A DNA stretch of 64,000 nucleotides from Diphasiastrum complanatum (Eukaryota > Streptophyta > Lycopodiopsida > Lycopodiales > Lycopodiaceae): NCBI GenBank assembly GCA_029204225.1, contig CM055106.1:17742149-17806148 (forward strand), written 5' to 3'. Position numbers and translations under genes: made by a program. Numbering within the stretch: the stretch's first letter is position 1; the number at the start of each line of letters is the position of its first letter. The notes below the pieces were generated by a model. That model saw only the letters and a list, made by a program, of their open reading frames with translations, did no database searches and was not told the origin of the DNA. Below, in pieces: positions 46,185-60,754 of the stretch.

Positions 46185-47580
46185 ACATTTTTCCCTTTGA
46201 AAAATGCTTTGAGGGGTCCCACGCCCTTGGAAAAATGTGCAACTGGCGTCTGGAACCGACGGGTGTCATTGCACTAGTGTGTGCTCATTCACTTCTTCTT
46301 TGTATTTCCAAGTGATGGTGCAAGAGCTTTCCATCCCTAATATTTGTTCAATGCGCAGATGTGCTATCGGACTGGTTAAATAGGCCATCCACGCGTTGAA
46401 TCGATATCAGGTTTTTTTTTTTTTTTTTAAATAGTCTAACTTCTTAACCATAGCACCAATTGAGACGAACATGCTGCCATTACAAAGAGCTCGACGAGAG
46501 CTTCGCAACGGCTCCCTACATGACCTAGTTCCAAGTTATATATATATTTCAAAAAACTAATCCTAATATCGGTTCAGCGCGTGCCCTTAGGGTTTGAGCC
46601 CGCTCAAATCCTAAGGGCGCGCGCTGAACCAATATTAGGGTTTTGAAAAAAAAATTGTTTTTTGTTTTTTTTTGGAAAGAGATCGACAGGAGCGTTGCAA
46701 CGGCACCAGAATGACCTAATTCCGACTTACGGTTCAAAAGTTATAGGCAGCCAAAGTGCCTATAACTTTTGAACCGTAAGTCGGAATTAGGTCATTCTGG
46801 TGCCATTGCAAAGCTCCCGTCGAGCTCTTTTTAAAAAAAGAAAAAATTTAAAAAAAATTCAAAACCCTAATATCGGTTCAGTGCGCGCCCTTAGGGTTAA
46901 ATCCTAAGGGTGCGCGCTGAACCGATATTAGGGTTTTGAAATTTTTTATTTTTTATTTTTTTTTATTTTTTTGGAAAGAGCTCGACGAGAGCTTTGTAAT
47001 GGCACTAGAATGACCTAATTCCGACTTACGGTTCAAAAGTTATAGGCAGTCATAGTTTTGGCGCCAAAACTATGACTGCCTAGAACTTTTGAACCGTATG
47101 TCAAAATTAGGTCATTCTGGTGCCGTTGCAAAGCTCTCGTCGAGCCCTTTCCAAAAAAAAAAGTAAAAAAAAAAAAATTCTCCAAAACCCTAATATCGGT
47201 TCAACGTGCGCCCTTTGGATTTCAGCCCGCTCAAACCCTAAGGGCGCGCGTTGAACCGATATTAGGGTTAGTTTTTTGAAATATATATTTTTTTAGATAA
47301 GAGTTTTTCTGTAAACTTTGACTGCCTATAACTTTTTAACCGTAACTCAGAACTAGGTCATGTAGGATGTCATTGCAAAGTTCTCGTGGAGCTCTTTCTA
47401 ATGGCAACATGTTCATCTCAATTGGAGCTACAGTTAATAAGTTAGACCATTTGAAAAGCTCTCGCACCATCACTTGGAAATGCAAAGGAGAAGTGAAGCC
47501 CACCGATTCCAAGCGCCAATTGCACATATTTTCAAGGGTGTGGGTCCCCTCGGAGCGTATTTCAAAGGGAGAAATATGCA
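46185..47580. mobile_element. Foldback element built of nested palindromes
   Basis: The whole 1.4 kb is one imperfect inverted repeat. The outer arms pair about 46187-46340 with 47470-47578 (CACTTGGAAATRCAAAG, GTGGGWCCC) and about 46430-46540 with 47345-47450. Inside, five self-complementary units alternate: A (about 46553-46640, 46862-46940, 47185-47272; CCCTAATATCGGTTCA with its complement) and B (about 46677-46835, 46972-47155; GACCTAATTCCGACTTACGG with its complement). No coding frame. It is a TIR/foldback transposon or MITE concatemer without its own transposase. No target duplication assigned. Confidence 0.8.
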
Positions 47581-47722
47581 GGAGAACTATAGTTTAGAAA
47601 AACTAACACTAGTTAAACTATTTGGGCAAATATTTAACATACGGGCAGCACATATTGTCCAATGAAATATTTATTTCTGCCCGACAAGAGTTTTTGAAAT
47701 AATAAAAAGTAACCTGAAAACA

Positions 47723-47969
47723 GTTAAAATAGCAATGATCGACTTATACAGTGCTTTCTTATTTCGACGGCACCACGTGTGCTTAGTTCTAGAGTTATCG
47801 GGCCATCTTTCTTTTACGAGCCCTTTGAGTGTTTTTAAGCAACTTATCTTTGTACTTACGAGTTAGTTGAATATACAGTTTGAGGAGAGCAATTATGTGG
47901 TCTTGTTGCACTTGACGTTGTGCTGTGGTGATTGATCCGGTCGGGTGTTTAAACTGTGTTTTCTTAACT
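47723..47969 (+). repeat. Copia LTR, plus orientation
   Basis: 247 bases, GTTAAAATAGC to TTCTTAACT, touching a primer site. A second 247-base copy in reverse orientation is at 48879-49125. Contains CACGTG near 47773. Confidence 0.85.
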
Positions 47970-47982
47970 TGGTATCAGAGCC
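47970..47982 (+). promoter_or_regulatory. Primer binding site, initiator Met tRNA
   Basis: TGGTATCAGAGCC abutting the LTR with no spacer. Confidence 0.88.
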
Positions 47983-48878
47983 CTTGGTGGCTTGAATCAC
48001 CGAACAAGAACCAAGAGCTGCGAATTCACGACGGTTTGTTGGCTAGGAAACACAAAACCGAGTCTGTGGAGATTCGCGGAACGGCTCAAAACTGTAAAAA
48101 GGATTCAAAGACAAGGAATTGTCGGTTGAATCAGAAAGCAAGCAAAGATTGAAGCTGAAAATTTTTTCTGGAGGGTTGCTTGGCGTTTGTGATTGGTTTG
48201 AATCCAATCGAACACCGTTTGAAGAGCGGTTTGGAGCAGAAGATTGCCTACAGTAGGGCGACCTCAGCCAGATAGGAGCTGCAAGTGAAAGCTAAGGGAA
48301 AGCCTGAGTAAAGCCCAATATATCCTTCTCTTCAAAGTTGCTAGGGTTTCAAAGTGCAAAATCTGGGATATCTCCTTGTAGGAGAGTCCTAGATTACTCG
48401 TCAAAAAATAATGAAACATAACTTATCATCACAATAACTTGATGATAAAGTAAACAGAGGGTAGGTGGTGGGGCTACAAATCTCCGACAAAGACACAAAA
48501 CTGACTTGCATAACTTGAGTCTCGGACGAAGATCTCATATGGAAATTGCATGGTTTTGTGTGACATAAGTGCTCCACATAAGAAAACATGTTAGATCTTC
48601 AACTTTATGGGGTCCAACCAATATATGATAGACTTATAACTTTACATTGGCTAAGCTCAACCATATAGGTTGATAAGCAAACATGAATTCAAAATATAAG
48701 TTAATGTAATGGGAATCAACTCAACACTTTCATTAGGAGAAGTTTGGATTTAAAATGGGCCCTTTGTAAAGATGCTTTTGTTGACTTCACATGCTTTAAG
48801 CCTCCAAATGGACCAATTATCTTAACATGTGTACAACACTATAACAGTGTTCACCGGACGGAAAAGTATTCAAGTTTT
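47983..48878. other. Copia leader remnant between inverted LTRs
   Basis: Starts as the 5' leader of the plus-strand copia. No Gag is recognised before the inverted LTR begins. The point where the plus element ends could not be located. Confidence 0.4.
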
Positions 48879-49125
48879 AGTTAAGAAAACATAGTTTAAA
48901 CACCCGACCAAATCAATCACCACAGCACAACGTCAAGTGCAACAAGACCACAGAATTGCTCTCTTCAAACTGTATATTCAACTAGCTCGTAAGTACAAAG
49001 ATAAGTTGCTTAAAAACACTCAAAGGGCTCGTAAAAGAAAGATGGCCTGATAACTCTAGAACTAAGCACACGTGGTGCCGTCGAAATAAGAGAGCATTGT
49101 ATAAGTCGATCATTGCTATTTTAAC
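48879..49125 (-). repeat. 3' LTR of minus-strand copia
   Basis: 247 bases, the reverse complement of 47723-47969 with scattered mismatches. A purine tract (GAGACAGAGA on the minus strand) precedes it, as expected of a 3' LTR. Confidence 0.85.
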
Positions 49126-49217
49126 TCTCTGTCTCAATGATCAACGTCTCTTTTTATTTTAGAGTTTACTCTATTCATGAAACATACCTCCATGATAGTA
49201 TTAGAAGTAAAGGCTTT

Positions 49218-52427
<3,210 letters not shown>

Positions 52428-52757
52428 ATTCAATCTCTTTAGGTTTTCTGTCTGCTCATCTGATACTTGCAGGAATCATATTTTTCTACTTTGTCATTCT
52501 GCATATTTAGTCGTGTTTCATAACACAGACTGCAGCACCTACAAAACTACTATCATTCTGTTTGCAGAGTAATGCCTAGTATAATTCACGGGTTTCGACA
52601 TTTGCAACATTCTACACAGAATCGAATCAATCGAACTACTCGAAGGACAAATACCTCGACCTTCCTGCTAATCTTCATCTTCGGAGTAAAGGGTATCCAT
52701 TCCCGCTTGTATCTACATTCGAATGACATTTGAAGAAGCATAAAGACCTAGCCATCT

Positions 52758-52868
52758 CTAACTACTTTGACGATTGACTTATCTGACTACTTCGATGATC
52801 GACTGATCTGACTACTTCGACGACGATCGACTGATCTGACTACTTTGAGGATCAACTGATCTGACTTT
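52758..52868. repeat. 25-bp tandem repeat, four copies
   Basis: Unit TGACTACTTCGATGATCGAC plus TGATC, with small variations and one 3-base insertion. It lies 5' of a TATATATATA stretch at about 53006-53017. Confidence 0.8.
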
Positions 52869-54059
52869 TATACACATATGTGATTGTACAGATGTCGTAG
52901 CACATCGAATATTTGTTAAGTACATTCACGACCAATATTTGGTTAAACTAAACTAGTCTTGTAATTATAGATTAGTTAAGGAATTTTTTTAATCACAAGT
53001 ATGTTGTATATATATACATCCAGCCCGCATTCACTAATAGAGTGGAAAACTGGGCATCAGATGTTATGCCGCATTTAGGTTGTAATCACTTGTGTTGTTC
53101 ATGCTCCATATTGAGCAAATGCTCTTGTGACAAGCATGCAATGTAATATCAGCAGCACCTTCTACTATTTGTGTCTAACCTGGATACGTGTGTGTTGTGA
53201 TTGATTGCACTCTACTAATTACTTGTCTCAGTTCACTCACTCGGTCTGATCAAATCACAGATGTCTTCAACTCCTTAGAATTTGATCAAACCACGGCTAT
53301 CTATGACGCCTAAGGATCGAACATCATTTTTCTGCACTATTGTACCAAATTCAGAATCAAAACTTCACTTCTGAACTGAGCAATAGTAGTTCCATATACT
53401 TTTAACCCTCTTCGGTGACTGTACTCAAAGTACATAATTCGATTGAGTATGCAATTATTTTTAGCGGTCCTTAATGCATGAGCTGTGATTCTATTTGGCA
53501 ATTTCATCTCTCCTTGTTGTTGAGATCGTTCTTGCTGATAGTCAATAGCAGCCCACATCGGGGAGTCAAGTTCGCATTGTCTACCTTCATCTTCTCCCCT
53601 ATAATCCCAACGGAAGTTCCTTCTCGATATTGCTGCATCTTTTTCCTTGATTTCTTATGCTTGACAATTCGACAATTTTTTATATCATGATTTATATTCT
53701 TGTAATATTCACAAAATAACTTGATTTTGGGCTTCTACTGTTGCTGCTCAATCATGTTTAGCTGCTCCTAAGATGTTTTTTGAACATGTTTTTTTCTTGT
53801 TAGACATTTTCTTCTTGTTGGAAAATAGTGCAATTGTTTCTTGTCATTGAAAAAAGATGTAGCCTTGATTCTTACTCTATCCTACAATAAGTTGTCTATA
53901 ACTTTCTAAAGTGTTTGTGTTAAGGTGTTGCTAACAAAAAAAATCAAATATTCAAAAAAATATTGATGTCATCAATGAGACAAAGATTGTCGAACGTAGT
54001 TGGCCAAGTGATATCGATGAAATAAATTAAGTATCCATGCGAGGCAAAACAACGAAGCT
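52869..54059. other. Unassigned DNA, possibly LTR-derived
   Basis: A TATATATATACATCC stretch followed by a CATTCACTAATAGAG leader resembles an LTR promoter, but no primer site or paired LTR was seen. No coding pattern recognised. Confidence 0.3.
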
Positions 54060-54870
54060 AGGATTAATCAGAGAACTAATGGAGACTCCCTCTAAGTGGA
54101 AGACTTCAATGAATGAAAAAACATTTGAAGAAGAAAACATCAACAAAGAAAAAATCGAGCAAAGTTGATAAAACTATGACTCTAGATGATTGTAAAGGAG
54201 CTCTTGACTATGACCAAAATGCTTCTATACTTTTCATAAAAGATATTTCCAAAAAAACAATAGAACTATTAAATCAAGAAGCTCAACAAGAAGAAAATAC
54301 AAATAAGGTCACACTTTAGGAGGAGAATGATGCTATTGAAATTCAACTAAGTTATCAATGGCTATTATTGACTTTGCACTTTGAAATATAAACGATGACT
54401 ATGATAGAGTCATTAATATTGAATCTCTAAATTCCAATATTACCTTTCAACAATTGCTAGAAGATAACACATATTGTCAAAAGCAATTGAAAGAATTTGT
54501 GACCCAAGCAAAAAAGAAAGATCAAATTGCTAACTATTATTATATTGAGAGTGGATTTAGGAGATCTTGGAGCTCCTTAGGTTCACATCACTTTTAAAGT
54601 ATATGCTCAATCAATAAAGGTTCAATTGATTAAGGAACTAGTGTCAATATAATGAGAAAAGAAATTGCTCTTTCATTGGGACTAATTGATATTCAACCAA
54701 CCCAACGTTGAATCAAGCTTGTGGATTCAATTAGAAGGAAATGAATTGCAAAATTTAGAAAGGGTATGGTCTTTGTTCAGCATGTACTCTTCATTATGTA
54801 CTATCATGCGGGGGTGCATTGTGTTGAATTTATATTGAAACTCGATATACATTATTAATGTGTCTAATGA
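54060..54870 (+). pseudogene. Gypsy-like Gag-protease relic
   Basis: A Lys/Thr-rich linker (54113-54319: TMTLDDCKGALDYDQNAS) is followed, through stops and shifts, by NDDYDRVINIESLNSNITF and QLLEDNTYCQKQLKEF, and near 54.63 kb by a protease-like GTSVNIMRKEIALSLGLID (usually DGGxSVNIM). Pieces are in several frames. RT is absent. Confidence 0.5.
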
Positions 54871-55874
54871 AATAGTCTATAAGCACCTCAAAATTCTTCA
54901 ATATGCAAATTAAAAAACTAAAGGTCAAAAATAGAGTTCAAAATGACTTTAAGTCATAATTGTTGTTGGGTTGAAATGACTTAGGTCCAAATATCCTTCG
55001 GTCTAAATTACTTAGGTCGGAAAAACCTTGGGTCAATATCAAACACCAATCGAATCAAATAAATTGAAGTCAAGTCGATTCCATCCACTCTAACTCGATT
55101 CGATTCGATTCGACCTAGGGTCAAAACTTAATTATGAGTATCAAAATAACAAACTCCGATTTTCAATAACACTCTTCATGAAAAAATTATATTTGGTAGT
55201 TAAAAAACATTAGTTAGAAACTTTAGACTTCTAATCCTTTTTAGTAAATTTTTAAAGCTATATACAGTCTACCCTTCTTAATTGTTACCTCCATATGTGT
55301 TAAAACGCTTTATATGTCACAAAAAATTTACTCCTTGCTATTTTACAAAGGATATATGTTATGTGTTATGTGTTACATTTCTGCTACTCCCTTCTTCATT
55401 AAATTGCCTTGGATAAATGTTATGTGCTTAGTGGTTGCACCCTACTGCCCTGTTGCCCTCTTTAAAGCAAAAGAAACAACAATGGCCTTTCATCAAAGTT
55501 GAAAGGCAGCTTCACTACACGTTTTCCATCAGATGCCTTCCTCACGCCTTCACGACACTCACGTTTTCCATCACACCATCAGGGGAAGAGTGCCAGTGAG
55601 AACGCTTTGATCAGCCGGAACTCTTGAAGTGCCACAGAAAGGAGATGGATGGATGGAGCATTCATTAGACTGTAGCGAGGGAGATAGGTAGCGATGGAGA
55701 CAAGTAGACTATAGCGATGGAAAATGGAGACAGGTGAAGGCGTGAGACAAATGGAAAATGTGAGCAGCGTGAGATAGATGCCTTCCTCATGCCTTCACCA
55801 TTGTAGCGATGGAGAATGGAGACAAGTAGCGATGCCAGCATTTATCCTTCAACATTAGGATGTGATGGAGCAGG
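54871..55874. other. No gene; simple and imperfect repeats
   Basis: GATTC pentamers at about 55092-55112, then repeats of TAGCGATGGAGAC and of AGATGCCTTCCTCAYGCCTT between 55.5 and 55.84 kb, some in opposite orientation (GTTTTCCATC and GATGGAAAATG). They may be the terminal part of the Tigger element that follows. Confidence 0.4.
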
Positions 55875-55888
55875 TATTTGCATGATTT

Positions 55889-57575
55889 TTGTTAATGCGG
55901 GAGAGGTCTGCTACCATATCAGACGACCTTCTAATGGCAACTGCTAAGCGTTTCTATGCTCATGTTGAAAGAGGTCTGAGTGCTAAAGAGCTCACATTTT
56001 CTAATGGATGGGTGGATGGTTTTAAGAAGTGCTACAAAATACGAGGTTACAAAAGGCATGGAGAGGTAGCTGATGCAAGCACATCAGAGGCAACAGAGGC
56101 ACGAAAGGCTGAAATCAAGAAGATTGTGGAGGGTTACAATACTGTTGATGTCTTCAACATGGACGTTAGAGGAGTTCTAAATCCAAAAAAGACCCTTTGT
56201 AAAGATTCTTCTTATATTTTTTTTCAATTTTTTCTTACACATGGACCAATCAAAACACTCAAATTTGAAATCTACGTAACGTAACTTTTTGAGTCCACAC
56301 TAAAATTGGCATAACTTTTTAGTGGTAAGTTTGAATTTAGTGGAGTTTGGTGCATTGGAAAACGCTCAACAAGGGCTTTCCAATGATATGTTACGTGATA
56401 TACTTCTGAGCTACGATTAAAAAGTTATGGCAAGTCAAAAGTATTAGTGTTATAATATTTTAATAATATAAACTACATCTTGCACGAATTCTTAAAGGGT
56501 CTTTTTGGAGCTCAAAAATCCTCTAATGTGAAACTGGAATTTTCTATAGATTGGAGCCCAACAAAACCCTTGCCACCCAAATATTGGTAAGAAACAACAC
56601 AAAAAAAGAATCACAGTGGCTCTTACAGCTAATATGGATGGCAGTTTCAAGCGCCCCCCCCCCCCCCATTTGTGATCCACAAATCTCTTCAGCCTAGAGC
56701 GTTTTCAAGCAGAAATATTGTTCATCCAAAAAACTTGGGCATTTTTTGGGATGCCAACAAAAAAGCTTGGATGACCATGAAGTGCTACGAAAAGCTTTTA
56801 CTTGATTTTGACAGAAGAATGATTGTAGTAGAGAAAGATAGAGTTCTACTTTTGGTTGATAATTTTTCAGGTCATAAACATCACAATATTCTAGATCAGT
56901 TGAGGGCCACAACAGTGGAACTATTGCCTCCAAATACTACAAGTACATTCCAGCCCATGGATGCAGGGATCATTAATTCTTTCAAGGCAAATTATTGCAA
57001 AGCACTCATCCGACATAAGATACAATGTCTTATGTCCGGCTATGAAAATGGTTGAGAGGGCGTGGAGAGTAGATGTTACTCCCACAACCATTAGACATTG
57101 TTGGAGACATACATGTCTACTGTCTATTCCAGATTTGAATGGTCCATTACCAGAAGTTGATCCAACCATTTGTGATATGCGGGAAGTTGCTATTCTTTTG
57201 GGTGAATTTGCACAAATCTCACAAGACAACGATATACTTCCTACTATGGATGCAAATGAGTACATACACTACGAGGTTGAGTTTGATCTCAACAATCCTT
57301 ACCAGCCGACAGAAGCTGAGATATGGGAGCTGGTGGGTCCTGAAGATGGGAATGCAATCGAAGAGGATGAGGAACCTCAAGAGTCCATTCAAATTATGGA
57401 ATCCAGTGTTGCATATGATGCTTTACATGCTGTTTTGCAGTACCTTGAACAACAACCTATTGATGTAATGAATTCGATTAGAAAAATCAGATCAGTAGCG
57501 AAAGATTTAGAGAGCATTCAATTCCGAAATAGTACTTGCCAAACATCAATTGCTCGCTACCTCCAACGTGCATAG
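55889..57575 (+). pseudogene. Tigger/pogo transposase (CENP-B-like), interrupted
   Basis: Tc1/mariner-superfamily transposase with a CENP-B-type DNA-binding domain. The remaining HTH text runs from 55889 (LLMATAKRFYAHV, LTFSNGWVDGFKKCYKIRG). The first catalytic Asp is in VFNMD at 56149-56163, where a MITE breaks the frame. After it the frame resumes with ETGIFYRLEPNKTLA, and a 14-base C tract near 56655 precedes a shift. The second Asp is in LLVDNFSGHKHHN (about 56852-56890), the third in STFQPMDAGIINSF (about 56944). The C-terminal part continues at 56961-57575 in another frame (VERAWRVDVTPTTIRHCW; acidic tail). At least three frame breaks, so inactive. Confidence 0.85.
56166..56526. mobile_element. 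361-bp MITE with about 40-bp terminal inverted repeats
   Basis: Left end TTAGAGGAGTTC and right end complement TTAGAGGATTTT, with a shared CCAAAAAGACCCTTT block further in. It splits the transposase exactly after the first catalytic Asp. The interior is itself palindromic about GGAAAACGCTCAACAAGG near 56.36 kb. Target duplication unclear. Confidence 0.75.
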
Positions 57576-57809
57576 AAACCAAGCATATGTATCTTTGAAT
57601 AAGCTTTCATTCATGTATCTTTTCTAATCTATTGTCAATAAAATATGATTATGTATGGCACATGCAATTTATGACATGAGCTTCTTTTTTTTGTGAGAGG
57701 TCATGTAAACACTAAACATTTGCTGCTCTTCTACTAGTTGTTCACAAATCGTGAAAGGAGAACGCTGTTGCAACCTGTTGTCTCGCTCATCTCGTTAGTA
57801 CTGTTCAAA

Positions 57810-58250
57810 ATGGACCACCATCAATCTATTGACAGTGCTGTGAACATGGGGCCGGTACCTGTGGGAGAGGATACTCATTTTGTGGATGATGCCTTTGTCG
57901 TAGATGATGTAGATGAGCAGAGATTTCGTGAGCATTTCTGTGTTGCCATGAAAGGCGAAATGGATCAGCAATCTCTCGACAGTGCTGTAGCGACCCTGAG
58001 CATGAAGGCGGTGCCGAACATACCTGTGAAGGTTACCATTTCAGTCGGAGAATTGACTGTGGTATCCAATCGCAGAAAGACTTTCAGGGATACTTGCGTT
58101 GGCCGTTTGTATGAAACCGACCCTCACACAGATCGCTACACGATGGTGAGAGATAAGTCTTTGGCGAGCATTTTCTTCTTTGGTGGTTCTTCCTTGAAGC
58201 CGGTGGGGTATGTTCATGTTCAGGGTGGAATTAATCCAACCGGTTACTGA
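57810..58250 (+). CDS. Hypothetical protein, 146 aa
   Basis: An open frame from ATG 57810 (an in-frame ATG at 57738 would add 24 residues). It contains two related segments, MDHHQSIDSAV and MDQQSLDSAV, and an acidic stretch VDDAFVVDDVDEQ; the C-terminal part (VKVTISVGELTVVSNR, IFFFGGSS, PVGYVHVQGG) looks beta-rich. No transposon motif. I do not recognise the family. It could be an exon of a host gene, a captured fragment or chance. Confidence 0.35.
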   Translation: MDHHQSIDSAVNMGPVPVGEDTHFVDDAFVVDDVDEQRFREHFCVAMKGEMDQQSLDSAVATLSMKAVPNIPVKVTISVGELTVVSNRRKTFRDTCVGRLYETDPHTDRYTMVRDKSLASIFFFGGSSLKPVGYVHVQGGINPTGY

Positions 58251-59783
58251 GATTCTGAAAGGCTCAGGAAAGTGGTCCAAGTGAATAGTAGATAAATAAA
58301 TAACAGAGAATAAGAGGTGGCAATCAACCAATATATTGGGACAATGTCATTGGTGTGTCACTTAAGGTTATGTTGTTAAGCTTCTAAATGGATGGATGGA
58401 TGGTTGTGAGAATAATAAATACATAATATTGCCCTCCCATGATGAATGGGATGTTAGATGGAAAAGGGTGTGTGCCAAACTTTCTACAAACACATGAACA
58501 CATGAATGTGGTAGATGAAATACGACATGTGCCTGAGTTTTTTGCAAAGAAGATTGCTATGCACTAATCACAACTACAACGAGACCCTAATACAAGATAG
58601 TTTGATTTCAGATATATTAGAGAATGACCATTTGTTTTTGCTTGGTGAGTTCTCACCCATTAGATAACATTTGCATGGAACAATTTGTATTAGCACTGAA
58701 CAAGCCTCAATTATAGCTAATCGTCCAAGCTCTAGTTTCGTTGCTATGAAACAAATCGAGTAGTACCTCAAGTCAAGCGAAAGAAACCATGAAACAAGCC
58801 CAATGTGGAGTAACTGTTATAAATAAATGACCATTATATATTACCAACTCACAAGACTCACCTAATTGCATAAGATGTTCTGAATCATCATATGTTGTGA
58901 CTAGATCATCTCTCTCTCTCTCTCAAACACGACCCCTACCATCCTAGGCATGTAACATGGATTCCACATAAGGGCTATGGTGGGTACCTTTGTTCATTAC
59001 ATGTTTAACATCGTAAGATACATCATGTTATGATAGTATTCTTCACCATAACACTAATGATAACCAAACATTTTCCAATTGGAAATCTTCATAGAGACAT
59101 ACACCTTGAGTTTTAACACTATCATTAATTAAATCAATAGCATTTAACACTTAGCACATCACCAAGTCAGTTTCTATGTTAGACATGCTAATCACGCAAA
59201 GTTCATAATGAACTTGCAATAATAGTTTGCATGACCCATGAACATATGGATATCTCATAAGATACAAGGTAGAGCCAATTCAAATACCACCTCAACCTTC
59301 TCTTTATTTGTTGCTATTACCATTCTTTGATACATCATGGTGGAGTAAGAGTCCATGTGTCACCCATATTCGGCACTTGGTAGGGTTAAGCAATATGCCA
59401 TAATGTGGAAACTATATAAGCACATGTTCTAAGTGTCTTAAGTGGTCTACAAAGAAGGAATGTAGAGATCGTCAAGAACGATCTCCAAGAAAATTTTTAA
59501 ACATTGTTTACATGACTATCTAAGGGCGATACATAAACCAAAGGGTTCTTGGAATTTGATTAATGATGATCTAGGAAAAGCTAATGGGGAAGTAGCTCGA
59601 TTCGCAATTGGTCATTCCGTATTTTTCCAACACATTGATGAGATATCATTGTGGACTAATGAAGATTTGTCTGCTGGGTCGATCTCGATAGATTTGGATT
59701 CTGAGATAGTAATGGGCTGTGTTGAAAATTGTCACTTCTCACTTGACATTGGTTCATGTAAATATTGATCAAACATTAGAATA
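58251..59783. other. No gene recognised
   Basis: Includes GGAT repeats near 58390 and a short CT run at 58911-58923. A 70-codon frame at 59556-59768 has no recognised relatives. Confidence 0.4.
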
Positions 59784-60581
59784 TGTTGATGATATGATTT
59801 CACACGTGTGGAGCATGTTCCCATGTGTGAAAGGATGTACTTTTCATGTTTGTATATATCCAAATTGATTTTGTATCATTCTAGTTAGTGTGAACATGAA
59901 ATGACTAGTTTTTAGTCAAGTTGACTAGTCACCTACAAATTAGCTTTTCCTTGCATGTGCATGAGTAAATGCTCCCACATGGCAAGTGGATGTTCACATG
60001 TGTGTATAGAGTACTAGAAGATAAGAGTTGACCATTTTCCTTAGATCCTATTTTGTAGGGAATATTCCTATATTCTAGGAGACTAGCTTTTTGGATTTTA
60101 GTCATATTCTAGAAGGTCAACTATTGGATAAGGATCAAGGATGGATCAAATGGATAGATATGAGTGATGTGGCACTCTTCACACGTGTGAAGGCCTGCTG
60201 GACTGTACCAGACTCATGGATGTACTTGATCCATAAAAGGATCATCATTTTGCTAAGAAAATTGATGAGACTTTTGCACTCTACACTTTTGTGAGATTTC
60301 TAGTCATTTGTCTTGTGATTTTTATGCATGATTGCTATCTAGTATCATTGTACTTGTTGTTTCAGGTGCAGGCCGTACAGTGGACAGTACTCCACACGTG
60401 TGAAGCCGCTCTCACTAAAAAATGATGTGTTGATCCATTGCTCTTGCTTAAATCCAAGTGTAGTGAATCTAGATCAAGATCTAATGTGTAGAACTTGATA
60501 GATTCATTGATTAAGCAACCAATAACTCTCTATGATTGTAAAGTACAATCATTATTGTCCTAAAAACTGTAAAATTTATCA
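59784..60581 (+). repeat. 5' LTR of intact copia element
   Basis: Ends AAAATTTATCA directly before the primer site. The start TGTTGATGATATG is inferred from TG and typical length (about 798 bases). It carries three perfect CACACGTGTG palindromes (59801, 60180, 60393) and a CACATGTG at 59996. Confidence 0.65.
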
Positions 60582-60593
60582 TGGTATCAGAGC
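60582..60593 (+). promoter_or_regulatory. Primer binding site, initiator Met tRNA
   Basis: TGGTATCAGAGC with no spacer from the LTR. Confidence 0.9.
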
Positions 60594-60744
60594 TAAGTAA
60601 GAGAGTGATCATTGAATCATAAATCTTGTAAAGATCATTGGCAAAATTTGTTTTTTGGCCAATACTAGTGAGGGCGAGTTCTTCTAGAGTGATAGCTTGT
60701 AATCATTTGGATCAAAACGACTTGGAGGCTGTGTATGTACTTTT

Positions 60745-60754
60745 CACACGTGTG
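60745..60754 (+). promoter_or_regulatory. CACACGTGTG palindrome in the copia leader
   Basis: Fourth exact copy of the ten-base palindrome, with the G-box core CACGTG. Its context, TTCACACGTGTGAAACCGTA, parallels the copies in the LTR. Lies between primer site and gag. Confidence 0.6.

Noticed and set aside
55070-55115. GATTC repeats as a satellite array
   Set aside because: Only a few units, not an array.
56655-56668. C tract as a regulatory or i-motif element
   Set aside because: A single 14-base run inside a dead transposase is better explained by polymerase slippage or a sequencing problem.
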